This document shows, in pieces, positions 33,309 through 44,900 of a stretch of DNA of 64,000 nt. The stretch is from Hymenobacter nivis (GTDB taxonomy: Bacteria; Bacteroidota; Bacteroidia; Cytophagales; Hymenobacteraceae), in contig NZ_RCYZ01000006.1 of assembly GCF_006439025.1 (NCBI RefSeq), positions 186,001 through 250,000 of the forward strand, in the 5' to 3' direction. Position 1 is the stretch's first letter, and each line of letters opens with the position of its first letter. The notes beneath the pieces are model-generated. The model saw only the letters and a list, made by a program, of their open reading frames with translations. It was not told the origin of the DNA and made no database searches. A program made the translations under genes and the position numbers.

Positions 33309-35471
33309 ATGAAGCAAGGACGTACCCCGGCATTTCGGCCCGGCCGCTTGTGGCGGCGGCTAGCGCTGGCCCTGCCTTTGGTAGCCCCCGTGGCCGCCCG
33401 GGCCCAGCAGCTGCCCCCCCTCTCCACCGACACCACGAAGGTGCCCGTGCTGCTGCTGCCCGACTCGCTGGCCGTGGTCCCCGTCGTACCCGTCGATTCG
33501 GTGCGGCTGGCCTGGCTGCAAACCCCGCCCACCGTGCGCGACCTTGTGGGCGACCGGATGAGCTGCATCGAAACCGATGCCCCGCACCAGTTCAACAACG
33601 CGGTGATGGCCTACATCACCCTGTTCACGGTGCGCAAGCGCGATTACACGCAGCGGGTGCTGGAGCGCGAAAACCTCTACTTCCCACTGTTTGAAAAATA
33701 CTTGGCGCAGTACCACCTGCCCTTGGAGCTGAAGTACCTGGCCGTGGTGGAGTCGTCGCTGATTCCCACGGCCAAATCGCAGGTGGGGGCCACCGGCCTC
33801 TGGCAGTTTATGGGCCCCACGGCCGGCGACCTGCGCCTGCGCCGCGACGAGTGGGTGGACGAGCGCATGGCCCCCGAAAAAGCCACCGAGGGCGCCTGCA
33901 AGCACCTGCGCTACCTCTACGGCGTATTCCACGACTGGGAATTGGTGCTGGCGGCCTACAACTGGGGCGCGGGCAACGTGCAGCGGGTGATGCGCCGCAC
34001 TGGCAAGAAAACCTTCTGGGACCTGTACCCGCACCTGCCGGCCGAAACGCGCAACTACGTGCCCACCTTCACGGCTGTGATGTACAGTATGAAGTACGCT
34101 CAGGAGCACGGCCTGCACTCCGACAAGCTGGCCTACCAGCGCGCCGAGGCCTTGGACACGCTGGGCTTGCGCGGCCAGGCTTTCGACCTGCACCGCCTGA
34201 GCACGGCCTGCGGTTATTCCGACTCAACCTACCTCACCCGCTACAACCCCGAGCTGTTCCGGGCCGGGCTGCCGGCCGGCTACCGGCCCTATGTGGTGCG
34301 CTACCCGGCCACGGCCCGCGCCGCTTTCGGCGGGGCCGACCGGGCCACGCTGCTGGCGTATTGCCAGCCGCTGGCCGCGCTGCCTCAGCCGCTGGCTGCC
34401 CTGCCGCCGCGCCTCGACGGCGTGGAGCCCTGGGGCCCCAAAGTACCCCTGCTGGCCGCAACTGAAGCCGACGACCGCGCTACCGCGCCGCGCGTGCGCC
34501 GGGTGCGGCACGTGGTGCGCCGGGGCGAAACCGTGGCTGGCCTGGCCGAGCGGTTCGACGTGAGTCCCACCCAGTTTCGCCGCTGGAACGAGCTGACTAA
34601 GAAGCAGCTGCTGAAGCCAGGCCGCACCGTGGTGGTGCTGGTGCCGCAGCCCGCCGCCCGGCCGGCTGTGGTGGTGGCCGCCGTTGCCCCGTCGTCCCGT
34701 CCGGCCCCCGTCCGGCCCCTGCCTTTGGCCGCGGAAGTAACGGCCCGCCAGGCCCTGGCCGCGGCCAATGCGCTGGAAGTGGCCCGCGTGGCCGCCGTGG
34801 CTGCTCAGGAGGAGCAGCAAGCCCTGCGCCTGGCCAAGGTGCGCCAGCGGCAGGAGGCGGCCCAGCACGCCCAGGCCCGCATTGCCGCCATCCAGGCCGC
34901 CGCGCTGGCTAAAACCACGGCCGCGCTTGCCGGGCGCAGGTCCACTGAGCCGGTAGTGGTGGCCACCGTCCCAATTGAAACGGCCACCGAAACGCTTGTG
35001 GCCATTAACGAAGCGACCCTTGGGGGCCCGGCGGAGGCAGCGGAAGCGCCCGCGCACAAGCCGCGCCGGGCCCCGGCGGAGGCCGCTGCCCGCCCCCGCG
35101 ACAATGCCGCCGAAGTGGAGCCAACGCCCACAGCTACTACTAGCTACGTGGTGCGCCGCGGCGACAACCTAACCAAGCTGGCTGAGGCGCGTGGCGTGAG
35201 CGTAGCCCAACTCGTAGCCTGGAATCACCTCGACGGTGAAACCGTGGAAACCGGCCAGCGCCTGCGCTTTGGTCCCCCCGCTGGGGCCCCGGCGAAGGCG
35301 GCGCCCGCGCGCCTCGCTGCGGTGCCCAAGACGCACCGGGTGCAGCCCGGCGACACGCTCTATAACATTTCGCGCCGCTTCAATGTGAGCGTGGCGGTGT
35401 TGCGCCGCCTCAACCACCTCACCTCCGACGACGTGAAGCTGGGCCAGAAGCTGCTGGTGCCGCAGGGCTAG
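33309..35471 (+). CDS. MltD-like lytic transglycosylase with three LysM domains
   Basis: This 720-residue secreted protein has a signal peptide, an SLT domain (about 120-270) with catalytic E near 148 in AVVESSLIP, GATGLWQFM and AAYNWGAGNV, then LysM 1 (about 400-445), an Ala/Arg/Gln-rich linker (about 450-605), LysM 2 (about 612-657) and LysM 3 (about 673-719). It should bind murein through LysM and cleave the MurNAc-GlcNAc bond to 1,6-anhydro products. A TACCTTCG box ends only five bases before the ATG, so the mRNA might be nearly leaderless. Confidence 0.92.
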   Translation: MKQGRTPAFRPGRLWRRLALALPLVAPVAARAQQLPPLSTDTTKVPVLLLPDSLAVVPVVPVDSVRLAWLQTPPTVRDLVGDRMSCIETDAPHQFNNAVMAYITLFTVRKRDYTQRVLERENLYFPLFEKYLAQYHLPLELKYLAVVESSLIPTAKSQVGATGLWQFMGPTAGDLRLRRDEWVDERMAPEKATEGACKHLRYLYGVFHDWELVLAAYNWGAGNVQRVMRRTGKKTFWDLYPHLPAETRNYVPTFTAVMYSMKYAQEHGLHSDKLAYQRAEALDTLGLRGQAFDLHRLSTACGYSDSTYLTRYNPELFRAGLPAGYRPYVVRYPATARAAFGGADRATLLAYCQPLAALPQPLAALPPRLDGVEPWGPKVPLLAATEADDRATAPRVRRVRHVVRRGETVAGLAERFDVSPTQFRRWNELTKKQLLKPGRTVVVLVPQPAARPAVVVAAVAPSSRPAPVRPLPLAAEVTARQALAAANALEVARVAAVAAQEEQQALRLAKVRQRQEAAQHAQARIAAIQAAALAKTTAALAGRRSTEPVVVATVPIETATETLVAINEATLGGPAEAAEAPAHKPRRAPAEAAARPRDNAAEVEPTPTATTSYVVRRGDNLTKLAEARGVSVAQLVAWNHLDGETVETGQRLRFGPPAGAPAKAAPARLAAVPKTHRVQPGDTLYNISRRFNVSVAVLRRLNHLTSDDVKLGQKLLVPQG

Positions 35472-35552
35472 CCGCGGCTTTACCCGGGTGGGGGCAAGGC
35501 CCGTGGGGGCCCTAGGCTGGTGGGAGTGTCGGGGTTGGACGGGGTTTCTGCG

Positions 35553-35560
35553 TAGTTTTG
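35553..35560 (+). promoter_or_regulatory. -7 promoter box of maeB
   Basis: TAGTTTTG, 79 bases before the maeB ATG, matches TAnnTTTG. A TTGG lies 14 bases upstream, short of the normal -33 distance. Confidence 0.5.
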
Positions 35561-35591
35561 GCCCGGGGTCTGTTGGCCGCCATTCCATTGC

Positions 35592-35621
35592 CCGGCCGCG
35601 CCGACCGCGCGGCCGGTTTTT
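35592..35621 (+). terminator. Terminator-like hairpin in the maeB leader
   Basis: Arms CCGGCCGCG (35592-35600) and CGCGGCCGG (35608-35616) pair over a seven-base loop and are followed by TTTTTATTT. It lies between the putative maeB promoter and its ATG, 18 bases before the start, as in the rimP leader. Confidence 0.5.
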
Positions 35622-35639
35622 ATTTGAAACCGCCCACCG

Positions 35640-37910
35640 ATGCTGAAAATTAACAAGGAGGACGCCCTCAACTACCACTCGCAGAGCCCCGCGGGCAAAA
35701 TAGAGGTGGTGCCCACCAAGCCCGTCAGCACCCAGCTCGACTTAGCGCTGGCCTACTCGCCGGGCGTGGCCGAGCCCTGCCTGGCCATTGCCGCCAACCC
35801 CGACGACGTGTACAAGTACACCGCCAAGGGCAACCTGGTGGCCGTCATCAGCAACGGTACGGCGGTGCTGGGCCTGGGCAACATTGGGCCCGCGGCCAGC
35901 AAGCCGGTGATGGAAGGCAAGGGCGTGCTGTTCAAGAAGTTCGCGGGCTTGGACTGCTTCGACATTGAGATTGACGCCACCGACCCCGACGAGTTCATCC
36001 GCATCGTGAAAGCGCTGGAGCCCACGTTCGGCGGCATTAACTTGGAGGACATTAAGGCCCCGGAGTGTTTTCAGATTGAGACGGCGCTGCGCGAGCAGAT
36101 GAACATCCCGCTGATGCACGACGACCAGCACGGCACGGCCATCATTACGGCGGCGGCGCTGCTGAACGCGCTGGCGCTGGTGGGCAAAAAGATTGACGAA
36201 ATTCAGCTCGTGGTGAGCGGAGCGGGGGCGGCGGCCGTGTCGTGCCTGCGCTTGTACCTGGCCCTGGGCCTGAAGAAGGAGAACGTGGTGGTGTTCGACA
36301 AGGACGGCCTCATCCACGAGGGGCGCACCAACCTGGCACCCATCCAGATGCAGTTCGCCACCACGCGCCGGCTCAACAACCTGGGCGAGGCCTTGGTGGG
36401 GGCCGACATGTTTTTGGGCCTGTCGGCGGCCAACGTGCTGCCGGCCGAGTACCTGCTCACGATGGCCGCTGACCCCATCGTGTTTGCCTTGGCCAACCCC
36501 AACCCGGAAATCGAATACGAGCTGGCGATGGGCACCCGGCCCGACCTCATCATGGCCACCGGCCGGAGCGACCACCCCAACCAGGTGAACAACGTGCTCG
36601 GCTTCCCCTACATTTTCCGGGGGGCGATGGACGTGCGGGCCACCGAAATCAACGAGGCCATGAAGCTGGCCGCCGTGCACGCCCTGGCCGAACTGAGCCG
36701 CGAGCCCGTGCCCGACATGGTGAACCGCGCCTACGGCGACAACACGCTGGCCTTCGGGCGCAGCTACCTCATTCCCAAGCCCCTGGACCCGCGACTTATC
36801 ACCAGCATCAGCCCGGCGGTGGCCAAGGCGGCGATGGACAGCGGCGTGGCCCGGATGCCCATCACCGACTGGCACGCCTACGGCGACCAGCTGCAGGCCC
36901 GCCTCGGCGGCAACCAGAAGCTGATGAACCGCATCACGAGCGCCGCCAAGTCGGGGCCCAAGCGGGTGGTGTTTGCCGAAGGCGACAACTACAAGGTGCT
37001 GAAGGCCGCCCAGATTTTGCGCGACGAGGGCATTGCCACGCCCATCGTACTGGGGCCCCAGGAGAAGATCGAGGAAATTGCCCGCGCCAACAACATCGAC
37101 CTGGAGGGCTGCGAAATCGTCAACATCCTCAAGGAGGAAGCGCGCCGCGCCGAGTTTGCCCAGCTGCTGTACCAGAAGCGCCAGCGCCGCGGCATGACGC
37201 TCTACGAAGGCCGCCGCCTGATGCGCGAGCGCAATTACTACGCCGCCATGATGGTGGAAACCGGCCTGGCCGACGCCTGCATCACCGGCCTCACCAAAGA
37301 CTACGGCAAGAGCATCATCCCCGCCCTGCAAGTCATTGGTACTGAGGAAGGCGTGAAGCGCGTGTCGTCGATGTACATCATCCAGCACAAGCAGGGGCCC
37401 TATTTCTTCGCCGATACCACAGTGAACATCGACCCCACGGCCGAGCAGATGGTGGAGATTATCGGTCTCACGGCCCGCGCCGTGCGCTTCTTCGACAACG
37501 AGCCGCGCATCGCCGTCGTGTCCTACTCCAACTTCGGCTCGAACGCCGGGGCCCTGCCCGAAAAAACCCGCCGCGCCACCGAGCTGGCCAAGGCCCGCTA
37601 CCCCGACCTGCTCCTCGACGGCGAGATGCAGGCCAACGTGGCCCTGAGCCCCGGCCTGCTGCAAGAGCACTACGGCTTCAGCCCACTGGCCGAAAAAGGC
37701 GCTAACACGCTGATTTTCCCCAATGTGGAGTCGGGCAACATTGCCTATAAAGTGCTCCAGGAAATTGGGGGAGCCGAACTGATCGGGCCGGTGCTGATGG
37801 GGATGCGCAAGCCGGTGCACATCCTCCAGCTGGGCGCTTCGGTGCGCGACATTGTGAACATGGCCTCCATTGCCGTGGTCGATGCGCAGTCGGGCGGCAA
37901 GGGCATGTAA
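35640..37910 (+). CDS. maeB: NADP-dependent malic enzyme with phosphotransacetylase-like domain
   Basis: This 756-residue enzyme has the large MaeB layout: malic N-terminal domain ([29 protein letters not shown]), a metal-binding HDDQHGTA, a Rossmann segment [15 protein letters not shown] and, from about residue 435, a PTA-like domain that regulates but does not act. It decarboxylates malate to pyruvate with NADP+ reduction, feeding biosynthesis with NADPH. It precedes ruvA and sprA as in many Bacteroidota. Two hairpins follow its stop. Confidence 0.94.
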   Translation: MLKINKEDALNYHSQSPAGKIEVVPTKPVSTQLDLALAYSPGVAEPCLAIAANPDDVYKYTAKGNLVAVISNGTAVLGLGNIGPAASKPVMEGKGVLFKKFAGLDCFDIEIDATDPDEFIRIVKALEPTFGGINLEDIKAPECFQIETALREQMNIPLMHDDQHGTAIITAAALLNALALVGKKIDEIQLVVSGAGAAAVSCLRLYLALGLKKENVVVFDKDGLIHEGRTNLAPIQMQFATTRRLNNLGEALVGADMFLGLSAANVLPAEYLLTMAADPIVFALANPNPEIEYELAMGTRPDLIMATGRSDHPNQVNNVLGFPYIFRGAMDVRATEINEAMKLAAVHALAELSREPVPDMVNRAYGDNTLAFGRSYLIPKPLDPRLITSISPAVAKAAMDSGVARMPITDWHAYGDQLQARLGGNQKLMNRITSAAKSGPKRVVFAEGDNYKVLKAAQILRDEGIATPIVLGPQEKIEEIARANNIDLEGCEIVNILKEEARRAEFAQLLYQKRQRRGMTLYEGRRLMRERNYYAAMMVETGLADACITGLTKDYGKSIIPALQVIGTEEGVKRVSSMYIIQHKQGPYFFADTTVNIDPTAEQMVEIIGLTARAVRFFDNEPRIAVVSYSNFGSNAGALPEKTRRATELAKARYPDLLLDGEMQANVALSPGLLQEHYGFSPLAEKGANTLIFPNVESGNIAYKVLQEIGGAELIGPVLMGMRKPVHILQLGASVRDIVNMASIAVVDAQSGGKGM

Positions 37911-37933
37911 AGGCCCGGCCCTTTTATTTGATT

Positions 37934-37999
37934 GCAGTGCGTGGGGCCCCTACACCCCATGCACTGCCGAAACCCCGGCGTCGCCCAACGCCGGGGTTT
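37934..37999 (+). terminator. Tandem hairpin terminator after maeB
   Basis: The first hairpin has arms 37934-37946 and 37955-37967 with a CCCCTACA loop. The second has perfect arms 37970-37981 and 37988-37999 (ACCCCGGCGT type) over a six-base loop, followed by TTTTGCTTTT. The second is the likely terminator. Confidence 0.85.
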
Positions 38000-38086
38000 T
38001 GCTTTTCGGAGCCGCCACCCGTTGGGCTTGGCGGGACTTTCTGGCCGGTGCCGGCTGGGCAATTGGATTAAACCGGCGCGGGCAGT

Positions 38087-38108
38087 GGCGGCCGGGGCCC
38101 CGGCCGCC
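38087..38108. repeat. 22-bp perfect palindrome upstream of ruvA
   Basis: A spacer-free palindrome centred on CCGGGGCCCCGG, 22 bases before the ruvA -7 box. Its position is suitable for a binding site or a cruciform. Confidence 0.5.
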
Positions 38109-38130
38109 GGACTTTCGCATGAAAGTTTAG

Positions 38131-38138
38131 TAAATTTG
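38131..38138 (+). promoter_or_regulatory. -7 promoter box of ruvA
   Basis: TAAATTTG, 49 bases before the ruvA ATG. The leader contains a short CCCC-TTTC-GGGG hairpin at 38151-38162. Confidence 0.6.
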
Positions 38139-38187
38139 GACAGTAAAAAACCCCTTTCGGGGCCCTCCTTTCCAAATTACGGTTTTT

Positions 38188-38793
38188 ATGATTGCTTACC
38201 TCGACGGCAAGCTGGCCTACAAAGACGCCACGCAGGCCATCATGGACCTGGGCGGCGTGGGCTACGAAGTCCGGATTTCGCTGGCCACGTTTTCGAAGCT
38301 GCCGGCCGAAGGGGCCCCGGCCAAAATTTATACTTACCAGCACATCAAGGAAGACGGCCAGACGCTGTACGGCTTCCTCGACCCGGCCGAAAAGGCGCTG
38401 TTTATGCTCCTGATTTCGGTGTCGGGCATTGGGCCGGGCACGGGCATTGTGATGGTGAGCAGCATGAGCGTGGGCGAAATCCGCGAAGCCATTGTGCACG
38501 AAAACGTGCGCGCCATCCAGAGCATTAAGGGCGTGGGGCCCAAAACGGCCCAGCGCGTGATACTGGAGCTAAAGGACAAGCTGCGCAAAGACGAGCTGCT
38601 GGCCAAGGCCGGCGTGGACACCGTGCCGCTGGCCCGCCAGCACAATACCCAGCGCGCCGAAGCGTTGCAGGCCTTGGTAACCCTGGGCTTCGCCCGGGCC
38701 GCCGCCGAAAAGAACCTGGATCAAATTGCCCAAAAGCACGGCCCCGGCCTGACGGTGGAGGAAATGATTAAGTTTGCTTTGAAGTCGCACTAG
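38188..38793 (+). CDS. ruvA: Holliday junction branch migration protein RuvA
   Basis: This 201-residue RuvA has an OB-fold N-terminus (MIAYLDGKLAYKDATQAIMD), two helix-hairpin-helix motifs (SGIGPGTG and KGVGPKTAQ) and a C-terminal UBA-like domain (EALQALVTLGFARAAAEK) that contacts RuvB. A tetramer grips four-way DNA junctions for RuvB-driven branch migration. The position before sprA is the family-typical order in Bacteroidota and has no obvious functional reason. Confidence 0.95.
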   Translation: MIAYLDGKLAYKDATQAIMDLGGVGYEVRISLATFSKLPAEGAPAKIYTYQHIKEDGQTLYGFLDPAEKALFMLLISVSGIGPGTGIVMVSSMSVGEIREAIVHENVRAIQSIKGVGPKTAQRVILELKDKLRKDELLAKAGVDTVPLARQHNTQRAEALQALVTLGFARAAAEKNLDQIAQKHGPGLTVEEMIKFALKSH

Positions 38794-38888
38794 GCCTGAG
38801 CGGGAAGCAGTTGGCGGGCCCCGCCCAGGCAACCCTTTCGGCCGGCGAAGTGCTCGTTGGATATAATTATTCTTGTGTGTGCCGCCGG

Positions 38889-38917
38889 GGCGGAACCGCT
38901 TCGGCGGGGTTCCCGCC
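38889..38917 (+). other. Leader hairpin with TTCG tetraloop before sprA
   Basis: AACCGC-TTCG-GCGGGGTT forms a stem with a two-base bulge, extended by GC pairs on the outside. A -7-like TATTCTTG lies at 38868-38875. If this is a leader, sprA starts downstream of it. Confidence 0.45.
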
Positions 38918-38953
38918 GCGGGGCGCGTGGCCGCTGCCCAACCTTTATTCTGC

Positions 38954-41900
38954 TTGAAATTCGGTCGTAAATTACTCTCTCCGTCGGTGGTGTTGGTGGC
39001 GTCGTTGCTGGCGTGGTGGGCCCAAGCTGGCCCGCTGGTTCGGCGCCCTGCTCACGCGTGGCCCTTGGTGCCCAGCACCTTGGCCGCGCCCGATGCGGCC
39101 CGCTACGCGCCGGCCGACACCATTTACAAACCCAGCCGCCGGCCGCGGGTGGGCCCCCGCGACCGCCCCGGTAGCCCCATGGGCCAGCCGCGGCGCGAGT
39201 CGCCGCTGGTGCTGCCGCTGCCGCCCAACGTGAAGCTGAACGTGGCCGTGGACGACAGCCTGCAAAACTTCGACGTGCAGGAAAAGGTGGGCGAAAACAT
39301 CGACTACCGCGACCCGAGCCGGCTTACGTACAAGGAGTACGAAGAGTTTCAGCGGCGCCAGGCCATCCGCAACTACTACCGCGAGCGGGCCCGGGGCGGC
39401 GTTGTGGGGCCCCCGGTGGCGGCGGGCACGCCACAGGCTCAGCGCCTGATTCCGAAGATTGACCTGGGGCCCGTGGGCGACCGGATTTTCGGCGGGCGCT
39501 ATGTGGACATCCGGCCCGCGGGCGCGGTCAGCATCAAGGCGGGGGCCAAGTTCAACACGAACGAAAACCCAGCCCTGACCCTGCGCCAGCAGCGGGTGGG
39601 CGACTTCATCTTCGACCAGAGCATGAACATCAACCTGACCGGGCAGGTCGGGACCAAGCTCAAGCTGGCCTTCAACTACGACACCAAGGCTTCGTTCGAC
39701 TTCGACAACCAGATGAAGTTCGACTACTCGGGCCAGGAAACGGACATCATCCGCAAGCTGGACCTGGGCAACGTGAGCCTGCCGCTGGGCAACTCGCTGG
39801 TGCAGGGCGGCCAAAACCTGTTCGGGGCCAAGGCCCAGCTGCAGTTTGGGCGGCTGGGCGTGACGGCCGTGGCCGCCACCGTGCGCGGCACCGCCGATGA
39901 GGTGCGCGTGCAGAACGGGGCCCAGAGCCGGCAGTTTGAGCTGAAGGCCAGCCAGTACGAAAAAGACAAGCACTTCTTCGTGTCGCACTACTTCCGCGAG
40001 CGCTACGACGCGGCCCTGCGCAACCTGCCCACCATCCAGAGCGGCGTGCAGATTACCCAGCTGGAGGTGTACGTGACCAACGACAACCGCACCACCGCCA
40101 GCCTGCGCAACGTGGTGGCCCTGATGGACATTGCTGAACCCGTGCGCATCTACCGCGACCAGCTCTTTGCCAAGGGCGGCTCCACGGTACGCACGCCGGC
40201 CAACAACAACGCCAACCGCGAGTACGCGACGTTGCTGGCCGCCGGCACGCAGGCCCGCAACAACCTCACGGTCGATACCTACCTCCAGGGCCTGGGCCTG
40301 GCCAAAAACCTGGACTACGAGCGGGTGCGGGCCCGCAAACTCGACCCCAACGAGTACACCTTCAACGCCGAGCTGGGCTACGTATCGCTCAACACGGCCC
40401 TGCTGCCCGACCAAACGCTGGGCGTGAGCTACTCCTACATCTACAACGGGCAGACTTACAAGGTGGGCGAAACCGTGCAGGACTACGGCACGGTGGCCGC
40501 CGACCAGGTGATTTACCTGAAGCTGCTGCGTGCAACCAACCCCGGCATTGGGGTGCTGCCCGTGGCCCGGCCCGACCCGCTGGTGCCCCCGGGGCCCCCC
40601 ACGCGCAACTCGCCGACCTGGGACTTGATGATGAAAAACGTGTATTCGCTGAATACCACGCAGCTCAACCGCGACAACTTCCAGCTCCAGCTCATTTACA
40701 AAGACGACATTACGGGCGTCGATTTGATTTCGCTCAAGGAAGGGGTGAAGATTCAGAACATTCCCCTGATCCAGGTGCTGGGCCTGGACCGGGTGAACCC
40801 CAACAACGACCGCAACCCGGACGGCAACTTCGACTTTTTCCCGGGCGTCACCGTCAACCCCGAGCTGGGCCGCATCATCTTCCCCAACGTGCAGCCCTTC
40901 GGCGACTACCTGCGGGCGCAGTTCGACACCACCGGCACGACGGCGGGCGCGAACGTGGCCGCCGAGCAGGCCCTGATCCGAAAATACGTGTACACCGAGC
41001 TGTACAACCAAACCCAGAGCGACGCCCAGCAGCGCCAGGAGAAGGACAAGTTTTACCTGCGCGGCCGCTACCAGGGCACCACCACCGACGAGGTGAGCCT
41101 GCCCGGCATCGGGGTGGCGCAGGGCTCGGTGAAGGTGTTTTCGGGCTCGACGCTGCTCACGGAAGGCGTGGACTACCAGGTGTTTTACGACCAGGCGAAG
41201 GTGAAAATCCTGAACCCCGCGTACCTGGCCTCGGCCAACGAGCTGCGCATCACCTTCGAGAAAAACGCCTTGGTGCAGGTGCAGCCGCGCCGCCTGCTGG
41301 GCACGCGCTTCGACTACCGCCTGAACCAGGACGTGACGCTGGGCGGCACGGCCCTGTACCTGCTCGAGAACCAAGCCCCCGGCATCAACCGCGTGAACAT
41401 CGGCGACGAGCCGGCCAACAACAGCATCGTGGGCCTCGACGGCAGCATCCGCAAGGACAGCCGGGTGCTGACCAAGCTGCTCGACCGGCTGCCGTTTTAC
41501 TCGACCAAGGAGATTTCGACGTTTGCCTTCAGCGGCGAATTCGCCAAGCTGCTGGCGGGCAAGTCGCAACTGGGCAGCGGCGAAAACGGCACCAGTTACG
41601 TCGACGACTTTGAGAACGCCCGCACGCCCTACACCCTGGGGGGCCTCACGGCCATCCCGGCCTGGCGCCTGGCCACCACGCCGTCCACCATCTCGCAGGC
41701 CACCGGCCTGGGCGTGAACTACCAGCGCGCCAAGCTGGCCTGGTACACCGTGGACCAGACCTACTACACCGGGGGGCCCAGCGTGCCGGCCAACATCGCC
41801 GGCGACCCCGCGCTGCGCAACCACTACACCCGCGGCATTCCGCGCAACGAGGTGTTCCCCAACAAAGACCTGGGCGCCACCGGCAACGGCTACGAGTACA

Positions 41901-44900
41901 CCTTCGACATGGCCTACTTCCCCGGCGAGCGGGGGCCCTACAACTACACGCCCAACATCGCCGCCGACGGCCAGCACTTCGCCAGCAACACGGGCCTCAA
42001 CCTGCCCGAAAACCGCTACGGCGGCATTTCGCGGGCCATTACGTTTGATACCGACTTCGACAACGCCAACATCGAGTACCTGGAGTTCTGGATGCTGGAC
42101 CCGTTCCTGCCCGGCACCAACGGCCAGGTGAACGACTCGGACCCGAGCCCGCTCAACGCGCCGACGAACAACACCACCGGCGGCCGGCTGGTCATCAACC
42201 TCGGCAACGTGAGCGAGGACCTGTTGCGCGATAGTAACCAGCACGAGTTTGAGAACGGCTTGCCCACGCCCGACCAGGCCGACCCCGCCACGCTGGTGCA
42301 GCCCACCATCTGGGGCCAGGTGAGCACCCAGCAGTTCCTGACCGATGCATTTTCGGCCGCGCCGGGGGCCCGGGCCGTGCAGGACGTGGGCCTCGACGGG
42401 CTGAACGACGTGGCCGAGCAGGCCTTTGCGGCGCAGGCGGGCAGCAACATCCCGGGCGCTTACGGGGCCGTCAACGACCCCGCGGCCGACAACTTCCGCT
42501 ACCACCTCGACGGGTTTTACGACGCCAACAACGTCAAAATCCTGGGCCGCTACAAGAACTACAACGGCTACGACGGCAACTCGCCCGAGGGCAGCCAGGC
42601 CACGTCCACGGCCTACCCCGACAAGGAGGACCTGAACCGCGACAACGTGATCCAGGACGTGGAGCAGTACCACGAGTACAGCATTCCGCTGGGGCCCAGC
42701 ACCGGCACCAACGCCCTGACCGTGGGCCAGAACTACATCATCGACAAGGTGACGACGCCGCCCATCACGAACAGCGGCGGCGAGTCGGTGACGTGGTACC
42801 AGTTCCGCATCCCCATCCGCGACCCCAACCAGCGCATCGTAGTGAACGGCGCAACCAGCACCACCGACTTCGGCTACAAGTCCATCCGCTTCGTGCGCAT
42901 GTACATGACCGGCTGGCAGCAGCCGGTGGTGCTGCGCCTGGTGCAGCCCCAGTTCGTGGCCAACCAGTGGCGCCGCTACAACTACCCCATCGCGCAGGCC
43001 CAGAGCAACTTGCCGGTCAACATCACCACCGACGCGCGGGCCTTCAGCATCTCCACCGTGAGCGTGGAGGAAAACGGGCAGTCGGCCACGCCCGGCGCCA
43101 TCCCCTACGTGACGCCGCCCAACATCATCCGCGACACCGAGTACGGCAGCTCGGCCGTGGCGCGGGTGCAGAATGAGCAGAGCCTGCGCCTGTCGGTGAC
43201 GGGCCTGAGCGACGGCTACGCCAAGGCAGCCTACAAAAACCTGACCGTGAACATGCTGCGCTACAAGCGCCTGCGCATGTACCTGCACGCCGACGCCGAG
43301 GACCCCAACATCCGCGACGGCGACGTGCGCGGCTTTGTGCGCATCGGTACCGACTATACCCAGAACTACTACGAGTACTCGGTGCCGCTGGTGTTCACCC
43401 GGGCCGGCCAAACCGCGCAGCTGCAAGTGTGGCCCGAGGCCAACAACATCGATGTGGCGTTTCAGGACTTCATCGATGCCAAAGCGCTGCGCAACAAGCA
43501 GTCGCCGGTGAACTACCTGGTGCCCTTTACCGTGACGCTGCCCAGCGGGGCCACCGTGACGGTGGTGGGCAACCCCGACTTCTCGGCTGTGCAGGGCTGC
43601 ATGATCGGCATTCTGAACCCGACCTCGGCCGACGTGGGGGCCAAGAGCGTGAACATGTGGGCCGACGAGCTGCGGGTGTACGACTTTGAGCAGCAGGCCG
43701 GCTACGCCGCCAACGCCCGCATGAACGTGAAGCTGGCCGACCTGGCCACCGTGACGGCCACCGGCAGCTTCACCAGCATCGGCTTCGGCGGCTTGCAGGA
43801 CAAGGTGCAGCAGCGCTCGCTCGACGACGTGATGCGCGGCGACCTGAACGCCGTGGTGGCCGCCGACAAGTTGCTGCCCGCCCAGCTGCACTTGCGCGTG
43901 CCAGTGCTGCTGCAAGTGGGCGCCGAGCGCCGGGCCCCCGAGTACGACCCCCTCGACCCCGACACCAAGTTGCGCCAGAGCCTGGAGAAATTTACCGACG
44001 CCGACGCCCGCGCCGACTACAGCAAGAAGGTGATTGACATGACCACCACGCGCAGCCTCTCGCTGCTGAACGTGCGCAAGGAGCGGGTGGTGGCCGCGCC
44101 GCCCCTCGGCGGGGGCCCCGCAGTGGCCCCGCGCCAGCCCAAGCCCTGGGACCTCGAGAACATTGCCCTGAGCTACTCCATTGCCGAGCGCCAGCACTCC
44201 GACGTGCGCACCTCCAGCGACTACACGCGCTCGTTTCAGGCGGCAGCGGCCTACACCTTCCAAACCACGCCCAAAAACTACACGCCCTTCGCCCAGGTGA
44301 AGGCCCTGAGCAGCCCGTACCTGAAGTTTTTGCAGCAGATAAACTTCACGCCGCTGCCCACGCGCTTCAACTTCCGCATCGACTTGGACCGGCGCTATAA
44401 CGAGCGGTTTTTGCAGCGCGTGGTGAACCCCGGCGAGGTACCCACCACGTTCGGCATTGCTGGCGTGTACCAAAAGTCGTTCTACATCAACCGCATCTAC
44501 GACCTGAACTGGGCCCTGACCAAGGCCCTGAACATCGACTACACCGCCACCAACCGCGGCGTGATTGACGAGGGCGTGGGCCGCGCCGTGGGCACCAGCC
44601 AGGAGGCCATCGACAACCGCACCCTCATCCGCCAGCACCTGCTGGCTGGGGGCCGCACCACTAACTTCTTCCAGAAGATAGCGGCCACCTACCGCCTGCC
44701 GCTCGATAAGTTTCCGCTCACCGATTGGGTAAGCGCCGACGTGCGCTACGCGGCTAATTACACCTGGCAGGCGGCCTCCACGGCCCTGCGCGCCCCCAAC
44801 CCGCGGCTGCTACCCGACGGCACCGCCGACCCCACCGACACCACCACTGTGGTGCTGAACCTGGGCAACACCATCCAGAACAACGCCGAAATCGGGGCCA

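Noticed and set aside
38972..44638. 1888-codon open frame antisense to sprA
   Set aside because: High GC and avoidance of stops on the opposite strand give such shadows; the translation is His/Val/Gly/Arg-rich without any domain, while the sense frame is a clear SprA.
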